A DNA stretch of 64,000 nucleotides from assembly GCA_000708835.1 (NCBI GenBank), contig DF237074.1:62001-126000 (forward strand), in the 5' to 3' direction. Under the pieces are notes generated by a model. That model saw nothing but the letters and a program-made list of their open reading frames with translations. It ran no database searches and was not told the origin of the DNA. This stretch comes from Klebsormidium nitens. Taxonomy: Eukaryota; Streptophyta; Klebsormidiophyceae; Klebsormidiales; Klebsormidiaceae. The first letter of the stretch is position 1. Each line of letters opens with the position of its first letter. Below are positions 49,601 through 59,600 of this stretch, in pieces. The position numbers and the translations under genes are program-made.

Positions 49601-52600
49601 CGGGAATGTGCCAGATGCGCGCAGTCGAGTCGCCAGAGCTGCGCAGGCGAAGTAAACGGACCAAGATAAGATGGAATTGTGCTTCAGCGTGAGCCACAAC
49701 CGGCTTGATACCTTTCCGGATTGGTCACCTTATGGATCGACGTATTCAACCAGTTGGCCATGCGAAAGCGCTGCAGGAGGTTTGCAGAACGACTGCTCAA
49801 AGAAACCAAAAGACCAGCTCGAAAAACTCACCCGGAAGCGAGTAGCGTGGAGCTGGTGGGGCTCCAGGCGCAAATGAAGACCTCCGACGTGTGGCCCTCG
49901 AGGATCGTCACCTCGGACGGCTTGATCACTGTCCCGTACTGGTCAGGCTTCAGGTCCTCCTCCATTGGCTGCGGAGTTGTTGCGGCTGCAGCAGAGCGAG
50001 TCAATCTTTAGCTCTGGCCTTGCTGACACGAAAGAGGGAAGGACAGCTATCAAAACGGACCCGTATCGTTCGTATCGTTCTCTCAAGATATGGACGACTG
50101 GTCCGATCAAATCTGATCGTATAACAAATGCCAAACCTCGGTCCTTGGCGGATGTGTCTTGAAGAGACCAAGCAACTGTCGGAAGTGTGGCCTTCACATA
50201 TGGATCTAACCGGGGGGCAGGAGACCACGCCTTGACAAGAGTTGCCCATCAAGCTCGCGAGGATGTCTTCTGCTTGCACAAAGATCTCTAAGCAGAGATA
50301 AGCTTGCACCACTTTCGCTGATGAGCGCTCAGCACGAAGGCGGCCAGCACACGACAAAACAACTGCCAAGGAGGACAGATTTCAAAAGGCCTTGTCGTAC
50401 TGACAATCCCTTTCAAACTCCGGCCATCTCCAGCCTTTCTGTCAACTCAATTCACCTCCTTCAGCTGCCCTCAAAACTCCAAGACTCCCACCGCCCATGC
50501 TCCACATCAAGTGAAAGGTGACCCGAAGTGGCTCACGGCGCACGTTTGATGTAGAGTGATGTACGTTCTTTTGTTCAATAATAAACCGGCTTAAATAATT
50601 CACTCAACCTTTTGAATTCGGAAATACTTGGTCTCGCTCGTGCCAGGTCAAAAAGGAGACTTCCACCAAACCCAACGAACCACTCACCTTTCCCGTCGAC
50701 CCTCCGAGTGTCGTCCACCTTGAGCCGCTTCTCCTCGCGCTCTTTCTCCCGCGCTTCCCGCTCCTTCTCCCGCTCTCTCTCCCGCTCTAGTTTCTCACGT
50801 TCCCGCTCCTCCTCCCGCTTCGTCTTCTCGCGCTCCTTCTCCGCCGCGCGCTCGCGCTCCCGCTCTTTTGCCGCCTCCTTCTCCTTTTCCTTTTGTGCCT
50901 CCTTGTCGCGCTCTCGTTCGAGCCGGTCCCGTTTGCCGCGGATGATCTCGCGCAGCTCGGCCACGTCCTTGGTGATCAGGTCGATCGGTTGGAGCAGCGC
51001 AAAGTCGCCCTCCACGTCCGTGTTGTTCTGGAGAAGAAAGTGAAAAGCTGTACGTTTTTCTGGTTCGCAAGGGACTATTCTAACTGCAGAAATTCGATAG
51101 AAGTCGTCAAAAACTTGCTCCCTTGTTCTGGCACTGTTCTCACAATGGGGGCGGATACATGGACAAGTGGCCATCCTCGTCAGTAATGTTCCAGACGATT
51201 GAATGACGATGATTTTGGCTGCTGTCTCAAGGGTTTCAGTAAGTCTTTTGTTGTCTTGGCTGCACAAGCGAGAAGCCCAAAGTCCAGCTCACTCTCAACG
51301 GATGGGTGGGCAAGTAGAATGTATCGAACCGATCAGTTGGGGTTTCAGTGGGCACTGCTTTCTGATCAATCAAACATGGATTGCAGTCCTCCGCTTTCGT
51401 CCCATTCTGTACTACTTGCCAGTATTATCGCAGGAGGCATCTCTTGATCCGAGACCGCACTTTGTTCAGTAGGGAACACAAGATCTGTGTGCCAGCAGAA
51501 CAAAACCGCCATCGAAGCCCCCCTGCTTACAAGGGCCAGAGGCAGAACGGTTCCAAACTTGGCGGAAAAAGAGCGCAAGCTCTTAAGCTGCCAAGAAGCC
51601 TTCGACTGCCAACAACACCAGGCGGTTCATTGACAGCGAAGCTGGATTGCAACCCGCTTCCGACCAACACAGCTGGTGGTGAGATCTTCTGGTCTGGCAA
51701 AACAAAGAACCAAGTGCCAAGTTGTGGCCTCACTCCATGGTCCAGCAACCGCACCATGCGTATGTACAATCTTGTCACATCAATTCAACAATTATTGATA
51801 TGACGAGGCCCACATGCTTAGCATAGGCTCTCAAGATCTCAGGCTTGCCCAGACACCCATTTTGCAATGTACTGAAGTTGCAGCTCTCATGCCACCAGCA
51901 AGCTCTGAGATGTGGCGCAATTACTCGCCGCTGATATTCTCCTCAGCTTGAGTAAGTATTGCACGCAGTTGATTGACTTCTAAAGTGCTGCAAACATTTC
52001 CGCTTCAGATTGACCCCACCTGGGCTGAAGCCATTTGCATTGTAACCAACAACGCAAACTTTTCCACCGTACTTGGTGACACCAAGCTGATGTTTCTAAT
52101 AACAAGCTTCCACTGATCAGCATACCTCGCTGAGGTTTGCCTCCATTTCCAGGTACTGGAGGCCTTTCTGAATGAAGGAGATGAGCGCGCCGGGGGGCAC
52201 ATTGTTCCCGTTGATGTTGGACTTGTGCAAGAACGCCTCGTAGCCCAGCACGTATGCAGAGTGCGTGAAGCCTGTTGCAAACAGGGCACCGGCTAAGAAG
52301 TTGTGCCAGGACCAAGAAAGTCAAGGTACGTCAAAGCGTTCCAATCTGTTATGCTTTTAGCGGTGTATTTGAATCAGAGGTGAACAGGGAAAGGTGACAA
52401 GAGCTTAGTCTGTGAGTTTATTCAAAACTTTCTCAATTTGCAATCATCAAAAACAAGGCACACGCAGAAGAGGGCGACCAGAGCGGAAAAGAACACCTTC
52501 CTCCCACACTATTTGAAAATAGAATGCAACCAGATCAGTTAAACTAGAAGGGGAGCCAGAAGATTCGCCTAGACTGGTGGTAAAGAGAAGCAGCTTGATG

Positions 52601-52807
52601 AAACTGTGTGGAAAAATCTCTCCGTATGGTATGGACCCCGGCATGCACCGGAAGAGGGCAGGGTAACCAAGAACCATCAACAAATTTGCTGGACGGCCTT
52701 AATTGTAATGAAAATAGGAACTCCTGAAAAGAGTATAGCGCCTCACCAGACTCCTGCAGGTATCTAAAGACCAGGAAATTGAGCTCGTCGGATGTGATTG
52801 ACGCCAT
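46640..52807 (-). CDS. HOS15: HOS15/TBL1-type LisH-WD40 corepressor, eleven exons
   Basis: Exons in gene order: 52807-52747, 52271-52126, 51027-50688, 49985-49832, 49638-49485, 49180-49117, 48862-48704, 48365-48169, 47670-47543, 47151-47077, 46859-46640 (565 aa), all in phase. A LisH motif opens the protein ([18 protein letters not shown]-like; here [19 protein letters not shown]), then the F-box-like segment with [20 protein letters not shown]. Exon 3 encodes a long Glu/Lys/Arg tract (about 102-170). From about 200 to the end there are WD40 blades: [72 protein letters not shown] and a last blade ending CVLDFRM. By family it is nuclear, works with HDACs in repression and as a CUL4-DDB1 substrate receptor. 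Blade count and C-terminus are complete. Confidence 0.96.
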
Positions 52808-53392
52808 TGGTGGCAGCAGCAAGTACGGCACGGATTCTTTCCAATGGGTCTGACTGCAAAAAGAGTCCTGCGCAAGGAATGGAAAACCAATCCCCAATTG
52901 ACTACAAAGATTATGTACTCTCCTCAATTCACGTCAGTCTAGGACAGCAAACAGAAAGCCTGCTGTCAAAGCAGTGCGACTACCACGGCCAGAACGCCTT
53001 CTCTATTTCGCCGAGCTTCTCGCTGTTAGGAAGGATGAAAAGAAAATGATGGGCGCCAGGCTGCGGCTCCCATTGACAAGTAAACCCTAACCAGCTTGTT
53101 GCGGGCCAGGCGCTTTCCTTGATTGCAAGATGCTCAGGACTAGGCGAGGCGCTAGCACTTCGAAGAGTTCGCGGGAAGCAGCTAGCAAAACCTAGCGTTT
53201 CCCTTCTCTTTCGCTCATGCGCGACTGCATCCAACACTTGCAAAGCGGAGCTTCCGTTGTAACGCTCACCAGCTGAAACCCTCTCTTCCCTGCTGCCGTA
53301 GTCCTCCCTGGCCCTTTTCGCCTCGAGCTTGCTGGATTCGCCCAGCCGCGCAGGGGCGCCATCTTCCTGGGACAGCACAGGCAGCCGCCAAG
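52808..53392. promoter_or_regulatory. Bidirectional promoter region, HOS15 and RPL12
   Basis: There are 585 bp between divergent start codons. A perfect telo-box (aaaccctaa) sits at 53082-53090, and a GGGCC site-II-like core follows about 53102-53106. Both are known elements of plant ribosomal-protein promoters. Pyrimidine-rich tracts (ttcccttctctttc, ctctcttccctg) occur between 53190 and 53300, suitable for an RPL12 start region. Confidence 0.5.
53082..53090 (+). promoter_or_regulatory. Telo-box upstream of RPL12
   Basis: Exact match to the plant telo-box aaaccctaa, about 300 bp before the RPL12 ATG. Such boxes bind AtPur-alpha or Telobox proteins and mark ribosomal-protein and translation-factor promoters in plants. 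The match is seen; function here is inferred. Confidence 0.5.
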
Positions 53393-53893
53393 ATGCCTCC
53401 CAAGTTCGACCCCTCGCAGGTTGTGGAGGTTTACGTCAGGGCCACCGGGGGGGAGGTCGGTGCGGCGTCGTCGCTTGCGCCCAAGATCGGGCCCCTCGGT
53501 CTGTCCCCTAAGAAGATTGGAGAGGACATTGCCAAGGAGACGGCCAAGGACTGGAAAGGTTTGAGGGTGACGGTCAAGCTGACCGTGCAGAACCGTATCG
53601 CCAAGGTCTCAGTGGTGCCTAGTGCCGCGGCGTTGGTGATCAAGGCCCTCAAGGAGCCGGAGCGGGACAGGAAGAAGGTGAAGAACATCAAGCACGAGGG
53701 GAACATCTCGTTTGACGATGTCATCGAGATTGCACGGGTCATGAAGTCGCGGAGCATGGCCAAGGAGCTGTCCGGCACGGTGAAGGAGATCCTGGGCACG
53801 TGCGTGTCCGTCGGGTGCACGGTAGACGGGTCAGACCCCAAGGACTTGCAGTCACAAATAGATGACGGGGAGCTCGAGGTGCCCGAGGAGTAG
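53393..53893 (+). CDS. RPL12: 60S ribosomal protein L12 (uL11), intronless
   Basis: A single exon of 166 aa begins [20 protein letters not shown]. It has the uL11 landmarks: [20 protein letters not shown] near the N-terminus, [19 protein letters not shown], a lysine-rich linker, and a C-terminal RNA-binding domain with [20 protein letters not shown]. It binds the GTPase-associated centre of 28S rRNA at the base of the P-stalk. Length matches plant RPL12 (166 aa). Strong GC3 bias fits high expression. It is the only clearly complete intronless housekeeping gene in the window and shares a short upstream region with HOS15. Confidence 0.98.
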   Translation: MPPKFDPSQVVEVYVRATGGEVGAASSLAPKIGPLGLSPKKIGEDIAKETAKDWKGLRVTVKLTVQNRIAKVSVVPSAAALVIKALKEPERDRKKVKNIKHEGNISFDDVIEIARVMKSRSMAKELSGTVKEILGTCVSVGCTVDGSDPKDLQSQIDDGELEVPEE

Positions 53894-56646
53894 CTCTGAG
53901 ACGCTCTGACATTGTTCATACTTTCCTGTTGACTGTCTCCATAACCGTTACCAGCTGCGTTTTCATGCAAGCGAGGCACACGAGGACACGGTCGACCCTG
54001 TAATGTAAGCCCATTCTGGCACCCCAATGAGTGCTTTCCGCATACATTGCAAGTTGATGAATGGGTGCCTGCCAGCTCTGCCCTGGTAATGGTTTTCACT
54101 GCTGAATACTGTCATTCTACAGCCAACCCTCCTTTATTTGACTTCAGATTGCCAGGAGAAGTTTGCTCCTGGTCTTTCAAAAGGTTCCTACTGTCACTCT
54201 GTAAAGACTGCAATTTTGAAGCCTACTGTCTTGGTCAGACCAGTCGCTGATTTGGGGTTTTCTGAGTGTTTTGTCTTCTTGTGTGAATCTGCCCTCGTAT
54301 AGGTATTTTGACGACGCTGTTTGTAATTCGCGGAGTATCTTGTTCCTTATGGGAATCACGCGGCTCTGGCTGCTTGAATTCTGTTCTAGTCGGCCGTTAG
54401 GCTCTTTAGACGCTTCTATCTTTGCGTAGTTGGGGTTGCCTTAGGTCACCAGCCGCTTGATGGTAATGTTGATTGTTTGACCAGGCGTTGTGAGCGATTT
54501 GAGCTGGGTTCTGGTAGCGGGCTACTTCTTGTAGCTGTGACCAGCTTTTGAGCTCAAACTTGCAAATTGTTCCCAACATGAAGGAGCCTTGGGTGCTCAG
54601 CTGTGCTCAACGTCGGCGTCACATTCTGGAGTGCACAAGAACAGGGTGGTGATTCATTGTAGAGTAACTTTTGGTTGGATGAGTTCCTGGATTCTGTGGC
54701 ATCATCCAGTGTGAAAGTAGTGCACCCGTCTGGGCAATGCATCTAAAGTGTAGCACTGTGAATCGAAGAGGATGGTAGGGGCACTCTGGTACTCTGCATT
54801 TTCAACGTCCGTTTATGCCCTTGAACACGCGATGCACGGCGCGTGCTCATGTCAATTCTGAGAGCAATTGGAGACGGAGAAACCAGCGATCGTTACGCCC
54901 TTAAACATGGGATACGCGCGCGTTTATGTTGATTCTATAGCAATTGGTAGACAGAAAAGCCCAGCTCTTTGACACTGGTTTGGTGGTGCTTGTTACTCTT
55001 GTTTGAGCACCTGTGAAGGCAGGAGGACCCCTTTTAAGGAGGCTCAAAAGTAGTGGTGGCATCCAGAGGGGTTTCTCAGCTGCTCAGTTGGTTGCAATCT
55101 GGAGACCAGAAACTTTTCTTTTATTTTGTACCAACGGCCGGAATATTGTTGGGTAGTAGCTACTTCGCTGCGAGCGTGAAGAGAGGACATTTGCCTGTTG
55201 ATTGATGAACGACAGCTTGTCTGCCTGGAAAGAGGAATGTCACTTTTTATAGGACTCATAGGTCTCTGGACGCATCTCTAAAGATGACCGTGTACCACCA
55301 CCTGATCGATGCACCTGGTACCCGGCTGTGGCTACTTACTAGCTTTGGACTTACACCCACATTAGCCTATGTTGACGCGTCGTCTGGAAGGGTCAGTCAG
55401 TCTTTGCAAGGTGGTAAGTTTCTCGATTCATTGCTTTGATCACAAGTTGCTGTTTGTGCGGCTCGGGTGTTCCACTTATCGTTCTGTTTGTTTGTTGGTG
55501 TTGTTTGTTTGTTGGTGGTAAGCTCGTCTCACAAGTTTGTGGAGGCGGTGTTCACAAAGCTGCATGGCTTGTGTGTCTGAGCTGCCTTTCCAGGCCGCTT
55601 ACATGGCAGGCGAATCTAAGCTGCAGGACACTGGCCACAGAGTTCGGTTTTGTTACTCTGGGGTTGCTCGTATCAGAACCGATGTCCGCGTCAGCCTGTT
55701 TGTGCATGGCTTATTTTATACTAAAATAAACGTTCCATTGCATGCTATTGCAATCATGTGCATGCTTGACTTTGACTGTTTGTTACCGTCGATCACGGCA
55801 TGCTGTCGGACATGTACATTGGAGCGTTCCCTGAAGCAACTAGCTAATCATTCATTGCAATTATGGTTCTCAACCTTTATGGCAGCAGATCTTGGAACTT
55901 TTGTCAACCTGTGCATGACCAAGCGCAATCAGTTGTGAGTCAATCCCGTGACTGAGCTCAAATTACAGCTGCGCGCAGCTGCAGGTTCGAAACTTGAGGC
56001 TTGCAGTACCCTACCGGGATATCTGGGCAGATTGTTCAGCTCGAAATGATTCAGTAATATAGAATCGTAGCTGAGTCCATGTTCAATGATCCTAGAGCTA
56101 CGCGGAGCCATGTGCCGGACTCGAGATCGAGCTTGATTAGTTTAGCTTTAATTGTGCACATGCCAGCCATCATGCATGCTGCAGCGCATTCAGTGTATAT
56201 ATATGCTATAGGGCATGCCTCATGGGCCACCGTCGCATAATCAGCACACTGAAACATCATGAATTCGAGAAGATCTCTCGCGCTCACGCTTATTTAATCA
56301 TGAAATCAGCTAAGAATAAGTTTCACGATTCATGTGGATATACCGTCGTGCGCAGTAGACAAGGTCCGTAAGCGATTCTGTAAGTTGAATGCTGTGACAG
56401 CCCAAGGCAGCCATGGTGTCAGCACTTGCGGAGTGGTCAACGAAGTTCAGTTAAAACTGGAGCAACCCAAGCTCGGAAGAAAGAATGATCGAATTGGCTG
56501 CAACACTTTAATCACGCCAGTGGCATCAAGTTGCAATCGCCACCACTACGATTGCTTGATAATGGCTACAATAATGCATGACATTATGTCGGAAGGCACG
56601 AGGGCTGTAGAGGGGTGATACAAGGAACCTGATTTTTATCGTGTCA
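53894..56646. other. Long convergent intergenic region, RPL12 to TAF5
   Basis: About 2.75 kb contains no recognised gene. Features seen: TGTAA words about 110 bp after the RPL12 stop (53998-54008), a doubled tgtttgtttgttggtg unit (55485-55517), and scattered short frames without domain resemblance. A transcript with no coding potential cannot be excluded. Confidence 0.5.
55485..55517. repeat. Doubled 16-bp GT-rich unit
   Basis: The 16-mer tgtttgtttgttggtg occurs at 55485-55500 and again at 55502-55517. It is a simple local duplication with no evident function. Confidence 0.8.
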
Positions 56647-59600
56647 CTAACTTTTGGGTCTTTGAGCTGCCCCAGCAGCGAACAGGAGGTTCCGAGGGGA
56701 GAACTGGAGGGAGTAAACGGGGGTATGCTTTGTTGGTAGCGTTTTCAGTAGCCGTAACCGCCGAGCAGTGCCTGGTTTGTCATCACCCTTCGGCGCCCGT
56801 GTGCTCGCGCCAACATCCCAGATGCGGACACAGTTATCCTCTGAACCAGAGGCTAGCAGAGAGCCTTCCGAGCTGCATTGCAGGATCACCGATCAGTACA
56901 GCCGTTTGCGAAAATGTCGTTGCGCAATCCAGGGTATACTTTTGAACAGCTTGGCAAGGGCCTCTCGAAGTGACCTCTAAGAAGCTCTGAATTAAGAGGC
57001 AACCATTGTCCTTCCTCGTGTCTGATAAAGCCAAAACCTCGGTGGCCACGGCAGGAAGCCAAGACTTGACCTACAGTATGGCGCTGATTCCGGGAACAGT
57101 TACGGCCTTTCCTCAGACCTCGAGTAAGTTGTACTCGTTCTACTCTCAACCTTTTCTCGAAGACAGCGCTGCAGCTCCGCAATAAAATCGCCCCAACAAG
57201 TGACCCACTCATGACCAGCACGCCAAAACCATTAATCCTCACACAGCCTACCCACGCCCTCCTTCGTTACCTTACTGCAAGTGATTAGACAACCCGACTC
57301 ACCTTGACCGCCAGCCATCATCACATCCCAAACCTCGCAACATTCTCCCGCCACTCTTCTCACCTGAACGCGAGCGACCACACACACCCGTTCCGCCCCA
57401 GGAGCGGCGTTACCACCTTCCGGCCGGAACCCAGGTCCCAAACCATGATGGTCCCGTCCTCGTCCGCGGACGCCATGTGGCGGCCGTCGGGCGACATAGC
57501 CAGGGACAGAATGGTGCTACGGTGGCCCGTGAAGATGCGCATGCACTCCCCGGAAGACACGTCCCACAGCCGCACCGTCTTGTCGCTGGACCCGGTCGCA
57601 ACGTAGTTGCAGTTGGGGTGCCACCGCACGCACTGCAGCAAGAGGGGGGTGACATTTCTTCCAACTTGTAAGGCTTTGTTTAAGCCGAGTTGCGTACTTT
57701 GGAAGATGATCCCCTGCTTATGGGGTGGCGGTTGGGGTGCCACCGCACGCACTGCAGCAAAAGAAATGTAGCAGTTTTCCAGATCGTAGTGCTTCTTTTC
57801 TCCACGTTTGTCAAATTTGAAGATGCATTCCCGCTTTTAGTGAGCGGGATGGAAGAGTAATTAAAGGGCAATGGTTAATGAACACGTGATATCGACGGTC
57901 GTGACGCCAAGGCACAAAGTGCAGTGAGAAGTTCGGTCATGGCAGCGCTTAGGAGTCAGCTTGGGGACACCAATGTATGAAAGTACCGGCACTCTGGGCT
58001 CACAGGCAAAGTTTCTAACATGAGGGACTTCCATCTGACTATCATTGTGATGATTCTTGGCTCAAACGATAAAATCAGCCTCTTTACTCGCAGCGTCAAC
58101 CCTCAAGCATGCCAATTGTTGCCAAACGAAAGCAGACCGATCCAAGGGCCAAGAAAAAAGACAGATCTCGTCAGATGGAATTTTCTGGCATAACTGCCAT
58201 TCTCAAGGCTTTCGAAGCTTTCCATTTTGATCATCGCATGTTTCCAAGTCCGGTGCCTTCCAGAGCTCAAAGGCACAACTCACGTCCACGTCAGACAGGT
58301 GTCCCGCCATGATTCGCAGCGGGTGCACCCTGTCGGTGGACCAGATGCGCGCGGTCCGGTCGTGGGATGCCGTCGCAAAGTAGTGCCCCAGCGGGCTGAA
58401 CCGCACGTCCCACACGGGGTAGTTGTGACCCTTGTAGCACACCAGGTTGGCGCCCAGTTCCATGCTCCATAACCGCACTGCAGGAAGAGCGGCCGGCGGA
58501 GGGTTAACGATTCTGCCAAACTCTCTTGAGGCAGACGCACGGATTTACTGAGGGTAGTCGGAAAACGTGAGGAGAGGCTCAAGTGGTGTGAGTGAAGGAC
58601 TGTTGAAGTGAAGCTTGCTTGACTCCAACATTTTGATCCTCCCAAATAACAACGTTCAAACAATCCAACAAGGACATGCTTTCATAAGCTGACGTCAAAG
58701 CCAGGAAAACTGTCCTACCCGGGGCAAGACAGTGAAGCTACAAACACCAACAAACATTCCATCGTAGCCACGTTGCCATAATCAGAAACTACCCACAATT
58801 ACAATCTCCATAAGTAAGCGACTTCGCTGCTCACCGGTCGTGTCCGCGGACGAGGACAGCAGGAACCGGTCGTCCGGGCTGAAGTCCGCCCCGTACACCG
58901 GCCCCGAGTGCGCCTGGAACAGCGAGTAGCCCATCGAGCCGGGAGCGGACGCAGCCTGCGACTGGCTGCCCGGCCCCGGGCCCGCGCCCTCGGACGTCCG
59001 CGCCTCGGCGGACTGGGCTTGCGGCTGGCTGACCGTCCGTTTGGACATGTCCCACACCTGAACGGTTGCAAAAATCCAATCAGAAGCGCACGGGAGAATG
59101 GCGGGTCAGAAGGCCAACAGCGAAACGAAGGCCCGGCATATGGACCTGTTCCTTCTGCTAGGATTAAACTAGTGGGGATCCACCGGAGGATAATCCAAGT
59201 GGAGGGCACAATATCCGTTCGTCGATGTTCTGTGGCTCGGCCTTGCCTAAGGTGTGCAAAGGACTTCTCTGAGCCTATGGTCAACTTGGGAAATGGCGTT
59301 TTGCTGCTCACCTTTACGGACGAGTCCGAGAAGCCGGCCGCGACTTTGGAGCCGTCCTGAGAGAGGGCGACCGTGTTGAGGCTGTACAGAAAGGGCCACG
59401 CATTAGAAAAAGAAGCACCATAGTTGACCGAATGATTGATACGCATGCTCATCGGAATCAGAGTAAGTCAAATGCAAATGGAGTACGAAGCCCACTGCCA
59501 ACCCCGTTGGCGACCACAATGACATCGTCACATAAACTGTCGAACCTGAAGGGGTTTTTCGGTGGGATATCAGAGGCAGTGCAAGAACAATGAGCTCCGC

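Noticed and set aside
55975-56000. GGTTCGA word resembling a tRNA T-arm
   Set aside because: No matching acceptor, anticodon or D-arm around it. No tRNA gene was found anywhere in the window.
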